Assembly (NCBI RefSeq): GCF_000144645.1
Contig: NC_014377.1
Coordinates: 1,054,001-1,118,000, forward strand
DNA from: Thermosediminibacter oceani DSM 16646
GTDB lineage: Bacteria > Bacillota > Thermosediminibacteria > Thermosediminibacterales > Thermosediminibacteraceae
Direction of reading: 5' to 3'
DNA length: 64,000 bases
Position numbers and translations under genes: made by a program. The notes beneath the pieces were generated by a model. It searched no databases, was not told the origin of the DNA, and saw nothing but the letters and a program-made list of their open reading frames with translations. Shown piece by piece: positions 55,069 to 63,115 of the stretch (positions within the stretch are counted from its first letter, which is position 1; each line of letters opens with the position of its first letter).

Positions 55069-55110
55069 AAGTGGCTGCTTAAAAATGTGGAAGCAGCCAC
55101 TTTATTTTTT
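55069..55110 (+). terminator. Intrinsic terminator after oxidoreductase gene
   Basis: AAGTGGCTGCTT and AAGCAGCCACTT form a 12-bp stem with a 10-base loop and a T-rich tail. The following stretch to 55289 is AT-rich with nothing recognised. Confidence 0.9.
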
Positions 55111-55289
55111 GAATCACCTGAGCTTCCATGGCGAACAAAAAAGGTGGATTAATAAATATAAAGCTATAAATAAGGAAATAATAAGGCTAAAGGAAGAGTT
55201 TTAAGAATTTGTTAGATACGTTATCGAGATTGATGTAGTGTGTTGTTTATTTTTCTTATTCGAGATGTGATAAACGGAGGTAATTCATC

Positions 55290-55463
55290 ATGAGGTCCGG
55301 ATTTATGGGTGGGCTTTTTGCAGGCATTTTAGCCGGTACTTTGATGACGATACTATTCGGCCCTTCATCGGCGGTGCGAGCAGGTAAAAAGCTTTCTAAA
55401 ATTTCCAGGTGCTTAAAAAAGAAGACCGAGGGAATGCTCAAAAAGGTAAAAGATAGAGAGTGA
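55290..55463 (+). CDS. Small membrane protein (YtxH-like)
   Basis: This 57-residue frame has a clear ribosome site (ACGGAGGT) 8 bases before its ATG. It encodes a glycine-rich transmembrane helix (FMGGLFAGILAGTLMTILFG) followed by a lysine/arginine-rich tail (AGKKLSKISRCLKKKTEG), like YtxH-type small membrane proteins. It lies 6 bases before the AI-2E-family gene and is probably co-transcribed. Function unknown. Confidence 0.65.
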   Translation: MRSGFMGGLFAGILAGTLMTILFGPSSAVRAGKKLSKISRCLKKKTEGMLKKVKDRE

Positions 55464-55469
55464 TGGGAA

Positions 55470-56519
55470 ATGCGCGTTAAATTCTTTCATGACCGGATAT
55501 TTATATACCGGCTTTTTTTATTTACCGTTCTAATTTTGCTGGCGATTCTCATTTACAGGGTGAGGAACAAACTTTCTAATGTATTGCTTCCCTTTGGAGT
55601 CGGTATATTGATCGCCTATACCCTTAACCCGGTGGTCTTATTCTTAACGGCAAAGGGCTTTAAGAGAAACGTAGCCGTGGCACTAATATACTTCATACTC
55701 TTATGTTCCCTGGCGGTGGCCATGATTTACCTAGTACCGGTAATTATAACAGAGCTGAACCTACTGATTGATGCGGTCCCCTTTTATGCCAGGGAAGTTC
55801 AGTATTTTGTATATGAGTTCAGGAAAAACTATATGAGCAGCTTACCTGCGGGAATCCAGGAAGTTATAGACAGGAATATTGATCAAATGGAGAGCATACT
55901 GCTGGATCTTTTACAAAACCTGGTGAGCATACTGCTGGGCTGGTTTTCAGGGCTGTTCAGCTTCATCCTGGGACCGATACTTGGTTTTTATATACTGAAA
56001 GACCTCGATAGGTTGAAAAACAGCATGACCAGGTACATTCCTGCCGAACATCGTGATCGTGTTTTTCATTGGGTGCGAAAAGTAGATTCCACGCTGGGAC
56101 GTTACGTAAGAGGACAGTTAACCGTAAGCCTGATTGTAGGGATATTGACGAGCTTGGCTCTCTACAGCCTGGGGATAGATTTTGCTCTACTGATAGGCAT
56201 TCTTGCGGGGATAACGAACATAATTCCATACTTTGGGCCCGTAATAGGAGCTGTACCGGCGGTTGCCATAGCTTTACTGAAAGAACCCGGTAAAGTGCCG
56301 TGGGTGGTTTTAGCCTTTGCTTTAATACAGCAGGTGGAAAGCGGTATAATATCTCCCCACATTGTGGGTGAAAACCTGGGGTTGCATCCGATTACGGTTA
56401 TCCTTTCTTTGTTGATAGGAGGAACTTTTTTCGGAGTCTGGGGGCTAATCCTCGCAGTACCGGCAACGGCACTGCTTAAAGCCATAATGATAAGCATCCT
56501 AGAGAAACTCGAGACCTGA
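55470..56519 (+). CDS. AI-2E-family transporter (PerM/YtvI-like permease)
   Basis: The 349-residue membrane protein has seven to eight transmembrane helices, the early LLPFGVGILIAYTLNPVV and the late GITNIIPYFGPVIGAVPA and VIGP-type segment GGTFFGVWGLILAVPATALLKA, all typical of the AI-2E (PF01594) family. Members export diverse solutes or exchange Na+/H+; the substrate is unknown. The ATG follows the small membrane gene closely. Confidence 0.92.
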   Translation: MRVKFFHDRIFIYRLFLFTVLILLAILIYRVRNKLSNVLLPFGVGILIAYTLNPVVLFLTAKGFKRNVAVALIYFILLCSLAVAMIYLVPVIITELNLLIDAVPFYAREVQYFVYEFRKNYMSSLPAGIQEVIDRNIDQMESILLDLLQNLVSILLGWFSGLFSFILGPILGFYILKDLDRLKNSMTRYIPAEHRDRVFHWVRKVDSTLGRYVRGQLTVSLIVGILTSLALYSLGIDFALLIGILAGITNIIPYFGPVIGAVPAVAIALLKEPGKVPWVVLAFALIQQVESGIISPHIVGENLGLHPITVILSLLIGGTFFGVWGLILAVPATALLKAIMISILEKLET

Positions 56520-56535
56520 TGAAATATTTTTTCTA

Positions 56536-56565
56536 TTGACAATGGACTAAAGCGTGTGTTATAGT
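56536..56565 (+). promoter_or_regulatory. Promoter of lysine riboswitch-lysA unit
   Basis: TTGACA (56536-56541) and TATAGT (56560-56565) lie 18 bases apart, about 20 bases before the first riboswitch helix. Confidence 0.7.
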
Positions 56566-56583
56566 TAACCAAAAAATACGAAT

Positions 56584-56864
56584 ACCTCATCTCGGAATGA
56601 GTTGAGGTAGAGGCGCGACAGACCAAGAGTACCCTTGTAGAGGCGCGAGAGGCCGAAGATGCATGGGGAAAGGGGTCGTCGCCGAAGTGCAATCCGATTC
56701 TCGTAGGATTGTGCTGGGCCTATATCGAACAGGTATAGGACTGTCACCAAAAAACTTCCCCGGTTTTTTGGTGAAGCGCTACTTCATTCTTGGGGAGAGA
56801 GGAGGTATTTGCCTAGAGGAGAGCGAGACAGCCGGCAAATATCTGCGGTTGTCTTTTTATTTTA
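56584..56864 (+). promoter_or_regulatory. Lysine riboswitch (L box) with terminator
   Basis: The region carries the L-box landmarks in order: GAGGTAGAGGCGCGA, AAGAGTA, GGGGAAAGGGGTCGTCGCCGAAG, a hairpin with arms GCAATCC/GGATTGTGC-like, GCTGGG, GGACTGTCACC, and a strong P5 hairpin CACCAAAAAAC/GTTTTTTGGTG (56748-56776). The 11-base TAGAGGCGCGA is repeated 30 bases downstream at 56638, inside the P2 arm. ATTTGCC (about 56807) can pair with GGCAAAT (56834) as an antiterminator. Lysine binding should cause termination at 56827, shutting lysA. No protein gene is seen in 56520-56920. Confidence 0.9.
56827..56864 (+). terminator. Riboswitch terminator before lysA
   Basis: GACAGCCG (56827-56834) pairs with CGGTTGTC (56846-56853) with one G-U pair, followed by a T-rich tract. 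It overlaps the GGCAAAT arm of the antiterminator, so the two folds exclude each other. Confidence 0.8.
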
Positions 56865-56920
56865 CAATACGGTGAATATCTACGGTTTTATTTTTTCATT
56901 TATGAAAGGAGCAAAATAAG

Positions 56921-58249
56921 ATGCTGGTCGGCAACATCAGCATTAACAGCAAGGGGCATCTGGAAATATGCGGATGCGACGCTGTAGACCTTGCAAGGGA
57001 ATTCGGGACGCCCCTTTACGTTATGGATGAGTCCCACATAAGGCAAAATTGCAGGCTTTATAGAGAAACACTCAATTCCCTACACCCAGACAGCGGTGTG
57101 ATCTATGCGGGAAAGGCCTTTTTGACCATGAACATGTGCAGGATAGTGGAACAGGAAGGACTATATCTCGATGTGGTTTCTGGTGGAGAACTATATGTGG
57201 CGATTAAAGCCGGGTTTCCCGCAGAGAAGATATACTTTCACGGTAACAACAAGTCCTACGAGGAATTGAAAATGGCTATCGATTATAATGTAGGGCATAT
57301 AGTCGTTGACAATTTTCATGAGATGGAAATGCTAAACGATCTTACAAAAAAGCTGCGTCACAGGGTGAATATATTGTTACGCATATCCCCGGGGATAGAG
57401 GCCCATACCCACGACTATATAAAGACCGGACAGCTGGACTCCAAATTTGGTTTCGGCCTTGAAAACGGTCAGGCGATGATGGCAGTAGACAGAGCCCTCG
57501 GGATTAAGGGCGTAAGGCTGGTAGGATTCCACTGCCACATAGGATCACAAATATTTGAAACAGAGCCCTTTGAATTGGCGGCGGAACTCATGATGAAATT
57601 TGTGAAATCGGTTAAATCACGGTTCGGGCATGGAATAAGGCAGCTCGATTTTGGAGGCGGGTTTGGAGTAAAATATACCGAGGAAGATAAACCACTCCAT
57701 CCGCGAGAATACCTGATGACATTGGTGGAATCGGTGAAGCGATGGGCCCGGGAACTGAACGTGGCCGTTCCCAGGATACTGGTAGAGCCGGGAAGGGCTA
57801 TTGTGGGGCCTGCTGGGATTACTCTCTATACTATTGGAGCCATAAAGGATATTCCAGGTGTGAGGAAATACGTCAGTGTGGATGGAGGAATAAGCGACAA
57901 TATAAGGCCGGCCCTCTACGGTGCAAGATACTCAGCGGTTCTGGCCAATAAGGCCGGCATGCCTGTAGAAGAGACTGTTTCGATAGCAGGCAAGTGCTGC
58001 GAATCCGGTGATATGCTCATTTGGGACATAAAATTACCGAGGGTGAGCACTGGGGATATTCTAGCAGTTTTCTGCACGGGTGCATATCACTACTCAATGG
58101 CTAGCAATTACAATATGATACCGCGACCAGCGGTGGTTTTCGTAAGGGACGGCATTGCCCGGCTGGTAGTGAAGAGGGAAACGTACAAGGACCTGCTCAG
58201 AAACGAGATATTCGAACCAGGAAAAAAAGCGATCTCTTCGGTCATGTAG
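56921..58249 (+). CDS. lysA: Diaminopimelate decarboxylase
   Basis: LysA makes lysine from meso-diaminopimelate, the last step of lysine synthesis. The 442 residues are a fold-III PLP enzyme: Lys65 in YAGKAFLTM binds PLP, HCHIGSQI and GGGFGVKY follow, EPGRAIVGPAG holds the phosphate-binding part, and GKCCESGD supplies the cysteine and active-site residues. AAAGGAG precedes the ATG. The lysine riboswitch upstream confirms the pathway. Confidence 0.96.
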   Translation: MLVGNISINSKGHLEICGCDAVDLAREFGTPLYVMDESHIRQNCRLYRETLNSLHPDSGVIYAGKAFLTMNMCRIVEQEGLYLDVVSGGELYVAIKAGFPAEKIYFHGNNKSYEELKMAIDYNVGHIVVDNFHEMEMLNDLTKKLRHRVNILLRISPGIEAHTHDYIKTGQLDSKFGFGLENGQAMMAVDRALGIKGVRLVGFHCHIGSQIFETEPFELAAELMMKFVKSVKSRFGHGIRQLDFGGGFGVKYTEEDKPLHPREYLMTLVESVKRWARELNVAVPRILVEPGRAIVGPAGITLYTIGAIKDIPGVRKYVSVDGGISDNIRPALYGARYSAVLANKAGMPVEETVSIAGKCCESGDMLIWDIKLPRVSTGDILAVFCTGAYHYSMASNYNMIPRPAVVFVRDGIARLVVKRETYKDLLRNEIFEPGKKAISSVM

Positions 58250-58255
58250 TTTTAG

Positions 58256-58277
58256 GTGCGCGAGAGCGCACTTTTTT
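58256..58277 (+). terminator. Intrinsic terminator after lysA
   Basis: GTGCGC-GAGA-GCGCAC is followed by T6, 6 bases after the lysA stop codon. Confidence 0.88.
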
Positions 58278-58300
58278 CATTTAAACAAAAATGGTATAAT
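58272..58300 (+). promoter_or_regulatory. Extended -10 promoter of M50 protease-scpAB unit
   Basis: TGGTATAAT (TATAAT at 58295-58300) is a perfect extended -10 box; the -35 region is only a T-run that overlaps the lysA terminator. Confidence 0.5.
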
Positions 58301-58335
58301 GCTGTTGGGAAATATTATGCGAAAGGATGTTTAAA

Positions 58336-58950
58336 ATGCCGTATTTTTCAGGTCCGGAAATGCTGATCAGAATTCCAGCCCTCTTAATCGCTATTACTTT
58401 TCACGAATATGCTCACGCGAGGGTCTCTTACGCCCTAGGAGATCCTACTCCGAAATGGACCGGCAGATTGACTCTAAACCCGCTATCCCACCTGGACCCG
58501 ATCGGACTACTCATGTTGTGGATATTTAAATTCGGATGGGCAAAACCTGTAATGGTGGACCCCGGGTATTACAGGAACCGCAAAACCGGTATGATACTTA
58601 CATCAATGGCAGGGCCTCTCACGAACTTACTGCTCGCCTTAATAACATTGGCACTGCTTAAATTGGATATTTTTTCGGGACTTTCGGCGAGCTTTATTGA
58701 GATGCTTTTCTTTTATAATTTAATCCTAGCCGTTTTTAACCTGATACCTTTACCCCCTCTTGATGGGTCCAAGATACTGTCCGGTTTTTTGCCCGGAAGT
58801 TTGAGCGATACATTTGCCCAGCTGGAGACTTACGGGCCATTAATCCTTATATTCCTCGTTTACTTCAACATCATAGATATTATACTTGACCCCCTCATAT
58901 TGGTAGTTTTAAACATTTTGGACTCTATAACCAGTTTGTTGATCTTTTAA
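58336..58950 (+). CDS. Site-2 protease family (M50) membrane metallopeptidase
   Basis: The 204-residue membrane protein has the zinc motif HEYAH at 23-27, LTLNPLSHLDPIG, and a later NLIPLPPLDGSKIL that supplies the third ligand Asp. About five hydrophobic spans are visible. It matches the small YwhC-like branch of M50 proteases found next to scpAB in Firmicutes; the substrate is unknown. ATG at 58336 is preferred because GAAAGG lies 9 bases before it; ATG at 58327 is too close. Confidence 0.88.
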   Translation: MPYFSGPEMLIRIPALLIAITFHEYAHARVSYALGDPTPKWTGRLTLNPLSHLDPIGLLMLWIFKFGWAKPVMVDPGYYRNRKTGMILTSMAGPLTNLLLALITLALLKLDIFSGLSASFIEMLFFYNLILAVFNLIPLPPLDGSKILSGFLPGSLSDTFAQLETYGPLILIFLVYFNIIDIILDPLILVVLNILDSITSLLIF

Positions 58951-58972
58951 GTGGCAAAAAAGGGTGAATTGC

Positions 58973-59719
58973 GTGGCGTTAAACGTAAAACTCGAAGCCT
59001 TTGAAGGTCCGTTGGACCTTCTTCTCCATCTTATAGAAAAGAACCAGATTAACATTTACGATATACCCATATCGGAACTGACGGATCAGTATCTGAGCTA
59101 TCTGGAAGGACTTGAAAAACTAGATATAAACCTGGCCAGCGAATTTTTGCTAATGGCCGCCACTTTACTTAGTATCAAATCCAGAATGTTGCTTCCGACT
59201 ATGAAGATCGATGATGTTCAGCTGGAGATAAGCGCCGTAACGGACGAAGAGGATCCGAGGACTGAGCTGGTGGACAGGCTGATGGAATATAAAAAATATA
59301 AAGAAATAGCAATGATTCTGAAAGAAAAAGAGGAGAATGAGAGCAGGATTTTCAAGCGCAAACCGGAGGATTTATCCTTTTTATGGGAAGATGATTTTGT
59401 CCTCTCGAAGATAACCTTTGACGATCTAATATCCGCCTTTTCACGAATTATAAAGAATCAGAAGCTTACCGAAAATCTAAATCCCCGGAAGATATTAAAG
59501 GAACCTTTGCCCCTGAATGTAAAAATAGAACAGGTTTATGGAATAATTTCCAGGAGAAAAAAGGTATCTTTTAAGGAATTGTTCAGGGAAAATGCTTCTA
59601 AACTAGAACTAATAGTTACCTTTCTTGCAGTACTTGAGCTGATAAAATTAAACAAAATAAAAGCGTATCAGAACGAGGTATTCGGCGAGATAACGGTCGT
59701 TTTAAAGGAGGAAGCCTGA
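58973..59719 (+). CDS. scpA: Segregation and condensation protein ScpA
   Basis: ScpA is the kleisin of the SMC-ScpAB condensin. The 248 residues open with LEAFEGPLDLLLHLIEKNQINIYDIPI and contain LLMAATLLSIKSRMLLP; the C-terminal winged helix (VTFLAVLELIKLNKIKAYQ) contacts SMC. The start is GTG at 58973 after AAGGGTGA; an in-frame GTG at 58964 lies within that site. Confidence 0.95.
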   Translation: MALNVKLEAFEGPLDLLLHLIEKNQINIYDIPISELTDQYLSYLEGLEKLDINLASEFLLMAATLLSIKSRMLLPTMKIDDVQLEISAVTDEEDPRTELVDRLMEYKKYKEIAMILKEKEENESRIFKRKPEDLSFLWEDDFVLSKITFDDLISAFSRIIKNQKLTENLNPRKILKEPLPLNVKIEQVYGIISRRKKVSFKELFRENASKLELIVTFLAVLELIKLNKIKAYQNEVFGEITVVLKEEA

Positions 59720-60237
59720 TGGACAGAGAACGGGCTATGGGGATTTTGGAGGGTATATTGTTTTCCGCCGGCGACCCGGTGGCGGTAGAAGATCTGGTAA
59801 AGGCACTGGAAGCCCCAAAAGAGGAAGTTATGCGCCTGATAAATGACATGAAACAGGAATATAATTCAAAAAAAAGAGGAATCATGATATCTGAGGTGGG
59901 TGAAAAGGTTAGATTAACTACCAAGCCCGACATTTATCCTTATATTGAAACGATATTTAAACCCAGGGTAAAAAGCCAGCTTTCCAGGGCTGCTCTGGAA
60001 ACCCTGGCGATAATAATGTTCAAGCAGCCGATAACGAAAACCGAAATTGAAGCGATAAGAGGCGTTAATGTGGAAAAAACCCTAAACAGCTTATTAGAAA
60101 AGAATCTTATATGCGAAATGGGACGCCTGGAGGCGCCGGGACGGCCCATTTTATACGGCACCACTCAGTATTGCCTGGAATACTTCGGCTTGAACTCTAT
60201 TGAGGAATTGACCAAACTCGAATTAAGCGTAAAATAA
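59719..60237 (+). CDS. scpB: Segregation and condensation protein ScpB
   Basis: ScpB dimers bind ScpA and bridge the condensin. The 172 residues consist of two winged helices, with the signature LSRAALETLAIIMFKQPITKTEIEAIRGVN and GRLEAPGRPILYGTT. The ATG overlaps the scpA stop by one base, giving tight coupling. Confidence 0.96.
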   Translation: MDRERAMGILEGILFSAGDPVAVEDLVKALEAPKEEVMRLINDMKQEYNSKKRGIMISEVGEKVRLTTKPDIYPYIETIFKPRVKSQLSRAALETLAIIMFKQPITKTEIEAIRGVNVEKTLNSLLEKNLICEMGRLEAPGRPILYGTTQYCLEYFGLNSIEELTKLELSVK

Positions 60238-60247
60238 GGGGATTAAA

Positions 60248-60818
60248 GTGCTGGTTTTATTAGTAATCGGCTTAACCGTTTTGCTTATTGTGTTTATTCC
60301 CGTATCCTACAATATAATTTTCAGCTGGAAAGATTCACAAAAAAGAATATATATAAAAATATCGATTTTAGGACTTATAGTAATACAGAGGAATTCGTTA
60401 ATCTCTTCAGGTACCAGAAGGGGAGCCGCAAAATCGACGTCAAATAATCATTCTATGACGTCCCAAAGAATACTGCGCTATATTTTTAAAATCGCCAAAA
60501 TAAAAAAAAATAACGCTTCGAATAAAATACGGATTCGGTGATCCTGCTCTTACCGGCATATCCGCAGGGATGATTTGGGGCCTAGCTCATTTTGTATTAT
60601 ATCGCTTTTTTGGCCTGTATAATTCCTGTTTTTCGCTGGATATACAGCCGGATTTTAACGAAAATCCAACTACGGAGCTGTATTTAGAAAGTATAATAAA
60701 TGCAAGAATAGGTCATATTATTATCGCAGGGCTATTATTGCTGACATCAAGGTTGAAGCACAAAAAAGGTGAGGGAGCGAAAGCGAGATGGACGGACATC
60801 CTATTGAAAACCTCATGA
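60248..60818 (+). pseudogene. DUF2953 membrane protein, split by a frameshift at an A9 run
   Basis: The first frame (GTG 60248 to stop 60541, 97 residues) has a membrane helix (LVLLVIGLTVLLIVFIPVSY) and a basic region. The second part (to 60818) continues with YGFGDPALTGISAGMIWGLAHFVLYRFFG, then QPDFNENPTTELYLESI, the DUF2953 core. The two join in one frame if one base is removed from the nine A residues at 60502-60510, giving ITLRIKYGFGDPALTG across the join. The gene normally lies beside ytfJ. It is a pseudogene, a slippage-dependent gene or a sequencing error. The end overlaps ytfJ by 31 bases. Confidence 0.75.
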
Positions 60819-61207
60819 AAACGGCCATGGAAAGCATAAAGGACATGGTAAATGTCAACACCATAATAGGAGATGCCGTGGAAACCCCGGACGGCAATGT
60901 TATTATCCCGGTATCTCGGGTCACCTTTGGTTTTGCTGCAGGGGGGAGCGAGATGCCGGTAAAAGACGGTCAGGATAAAGATAAAAATCAGGAACCGCAG
61001 AAAATGCCTTTTGGAGGCGGCAGCGGAGCGGGTGTTTCGGTGCAACCCGTTGCTTTTATGGTGGTAGGGCAGGGACAGGTTAGACTACTGCCGGTATATC
61101 AAGACGCAATGTGGGAGAGGGTTATAGATGCAGCTCCGCAAATACTGGATCAGTTAAAATCAGTATTGAAAAAAAATCACGAGCCCATGGTGGTCCAGCC
61201 AAAGTAG
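60788..61207 (+). CDS. ytfJ: Sporulation protein YtfJ (GerW family)
   Basis: The 139 residues match GerW/YtfJ: an N-terminal helix (MKTAMESIKDMVNVNTIIGDAVETPDGNVIIPVSRVTFGFAAGG), a variable charged loop, and GGGSGAGVSVQPVAFMVV. In B. subtilis it is made in the forespore and needed for germination with some nutrients. Its presence points to a spore-forming lineage. GTGAGGGAGCG precedes the ATG. Confidence 0.92.
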   Translation: MDGHPIENLMKTAMESIKDMVNVNTIIGDAVETPDGNVIIPVSRVTFGFAAGGSEMPVKDGQDKDKNQEPQKMPFGGGSGAGVSVQPVAFMVVGQGQVRLLPVYQDAMWERVIDAAPQILDQLKSVLKKNHEPMVVQPK

Positions 61208-61276
61208 ACTGGGCCTTATTTATTTGTTAAAATAAAAAAAACGAGTATTATCATTTCCCGGGAGAGGAGTTTAGGA

Positions 61277-61681
61277 ATGGAACTTCAGGAGGCTATGAAC
61301 CTGATATGGGAAAACAGAAAATACGAGACAGCGGACCCTAAGGAAGCCATAAGCCACCTAAACGAGGAAGTTGCCGAATCCCTTAAAGCACTTTTAAGGG
61401 GTGAAACGGCAAAAGCCAAGCGGGAACTTGAAGATGCACTGTCGTGTCTTTTAATTGCCCTCAAGGTTATGGGTATAAATCCCGACGAAGCCGTCATGCG
61501 GCAGGTAAATCAAATGAAACAACGGCAAGATAAATTAATGATATTTAAGAAAGAGAGAGTGGAGATATACGTTAACGGCATTTTAAAAGGAGGCTGGTCG
61601 ATAGGCAGCGAAGAGGATATTAAGGAAGCGGAGAAAATAGCCAAGGAATTCGGATGCAATATTTTGTATGAAAATAATTGA
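61277..61681 (+). CDS. MazG-like nucleotide pyrophosphohydrolase
   Basis: The 134 residues resemble a short all-alpha MazG-type NTP pyrophosphatase: HLNEEVAESLKALLRG carries the EExxE metal site, and AKRELEDALSCLLIALKVMGINPDEAVM the second acidic pair ExxD. The C-terminal 40 residues are of unknown type (VEIYVNGILKGGWSIGSEEDI). Such enzymes clean up damaged nucleotides. GGGAGAGGAG precedes the ATG. Confidence 0.75.
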   Translation: MELQEAMNLIWENRKYETADPKEAISHLNEEVAESLKALLRGETAKAKRELEDALSCLLIALKVMGINPDEAVMRQVNQMKQRQDKLMIFKKERVEIYVNGILKGGWSIGSEEDIKEAEKIAKEFGCNILYENN

Positions 61682-61691
61682 AACCACTGTA

Positions 61692-61759
61692 AATCCCTCC
61701 AGCTTTTTGCGGAATTTTAAACACGCTTTCTACAAAAAATAACCTTAGCTGGAGGGATT
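61692..61759 (+). promoter_or_regulatory. Long inverted repeat masking the dacF-like ribosome site
   Basis: AATCCCTCCAGCT (61692-61704) is the exact complement of AGCTGGAGGGATT (61747-61759). The right arm contains the GGAGGG ribosome site for the ATG at 61763. In RNA the two arms would form a 13-bp stem around a 42-base AT-rich loop and block translation. Position and content suggest a translational control element; no known riboswitch class was recognised. Confidence 0.6.
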
Positions 61760-61762
61760 ATT

Positions 61763-62896
61763 ATGTTCAAGAAGTGCGTTTCAGCCACTATGGTCTTTGT
61801 TATACTGTTTACTTCGGGCTTTTTTATTTCTGGTTCAGAAGCAAAAGAGTTAAATCTATCCTTGAATGCCCGCGCGTATGTACTTATGGACCCTGTTTCC
61901 GGCAGGATTCTGGTAGAAAAAAATTCTGAAATCAGACTTCCGATGGCAAGTACTACTAAAATAATGACGGCCATCGTGGCTCTGGAAAAAGGTGACCTTA
62001 ACTCTACTGTTACCGTAAGTCGTAAAGCGGCATCCGTAAGAGGCTCTTCCTTTCACCTGGAGCCTGGAGAAACTATGTCTCTGGAAAGCATGCTTTACGG
62101 ACTGTTGCTACCATCAGGCAATGACGCTGCGGTAGCAATTGCAGAACATATAGGAGGAGACGTTAAAACTTTCGTGGAGCTTATGAATTTAAAAGCCCGG
62201 GAAATAGGTGCTTTTAACACCCATTTTAAAAATCCCCATGGGCTGGACGAGCCCGGGCATTTTACTACGGCGAAGGACCTGGCTTTAATTACGCGCTACG
62301 CTTTAAATATTCCAAAGTTCAGAGAAATAGTGAGAACGAAAGACATAATAATCACCGAGGGAAGGCGTCCGAGGCATATATACAATACCAACCGATTGCT
62401 CAGGGTCTCCGAAGAGATAGATGGCGTGAAAACGGGTTATACGGGAAAGGCCGGCAGGTGTCTTGTGGCGACAGCAGAGAGAAATGGCATGCGCCTTATA
62501 TCGGTAGTACTTGACGCCCACGACCACTTTTCCAATACACTCAAGCTTTTAAACTACGGTTTTAGTACCTACAGGTTAAATAAGTTGGTCCAAAAAAATA
62601 ATATTTACGCTGCCGTTCCTTTGAAAGGCGGCATCATCAACAAGGCGGTCCTTATTGCCGGAGAAGATGTGGCCTTACCCATGCGGGATGGTGAAAAGGC
62701 TCATTTAAAACTTGTTATACCTTCTTTCGTACCGGCTCCAGTCTTTAAAGATCAGGTCGTGGGTGAGATACAGGTGTTCATAGATGGTGTTTTAGTCCGC
62801 AGAGTCCCACTTTTATCGATTCAGGATATCAGGAAAAAGACGTTTTTTGACAGGTTTTACAGGATAATGATGGAATGGGTTACCTCTGGCGTATAG
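61763..62896 (+). CDS. D-alanyl-D-alanine carboxypeptidase (DacF-like)
   Basis: A low-molecular-weight penicillin-binding protein that trims the terminal D-Ala of peptidoglycan. The 377 residues have a signal peptide (about 1-27), the serine-protease-like motifs S63-T-T-K66 (MASTTKIMTA), S118-G-N and K223-T-G (GVKTGYTGKAG), a C-terminal PBP5-type domain, and a final amphipathic helix (FFDRFYRIMMEWV). In B. subtilis the related DacF is sporulation-specific; the neighbour ytfJ supports this. A run of ten T bases follows the stop but the stem before it is weak. Confidence 0.93.
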   Translation: MFKKCVSATMVFVILFTSGFFISGSEAKELNLSLNARAYVLMDPVSGRILVEKNSEIRLPMASTTKIMTAIVALEKGDLNSTVTVSRKAASVRGSSFHLEPGETMSLESMLYGLLLPSGNDAAVAIAEHIGGDVKTFVELMNLKAREIGAFNTHFKNPHGLDEPGHFTTAKDLALITRYALNIPKFREIVRTKDIIITEGRRPRHIYNTNRLLRVSEEIDGVKTGYTGKAGRCLVATAERNGMRLISVVLDAHDHFSNTLKLLNYGFSTYRLNKLVQKNNIYAAVPLKGGIINKAVLIAGEDVALPMRDGEKAHLKLVIPSFVPAPVFKDQVVGEIQVFIDGVLVRRVPLLSIQDIRKKTFFDRFYRIMMEWVTSGV

Positions 62897-62970
62897 GCTT
62901 TTTTTTTTACTATGAAAAATACTTGGGATAAGAAGGATTGCAAATATGCATGTCGAATTAATAAAAGCCC

Positions 62971-63095
62971 ATGAAAAGCACCTGCATAGACGAAAACGGA
63001 CAGATTATAGGAAATCGCGTGCGATGGGGCTGTAAAGGCTCTTGTCAAGCTGATGGAAATTGTTGCGAAATACAGCTGGTATCTTGACTAACTGT
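62971..63095 (+). pseudogene. Possible relic of an IS110-family transposase
   Basis: In one frame this stretch reads CIDENGQIIGNRVRWG, and in another, just downstream, AVKALVKLMEIVAKYSWYLD. Both fragments resemble consecutive N-terminal pieces of IS110-type transposases as I remember them, separated by frameshifts. No ribosome site or complete frame is present. The rest of the gap 62897-63115 shows nothing else. Confidence 0.3.
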
Positions 63096-63115
63096 TTTAT
63101 TGGGGGGTTATAAAA

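Noticed and set aside
62971-63087. 38-residue Cys-rich small protein
   Set aside because: No ribosome site; it is better explained as part of a frameshifted transposase relic.
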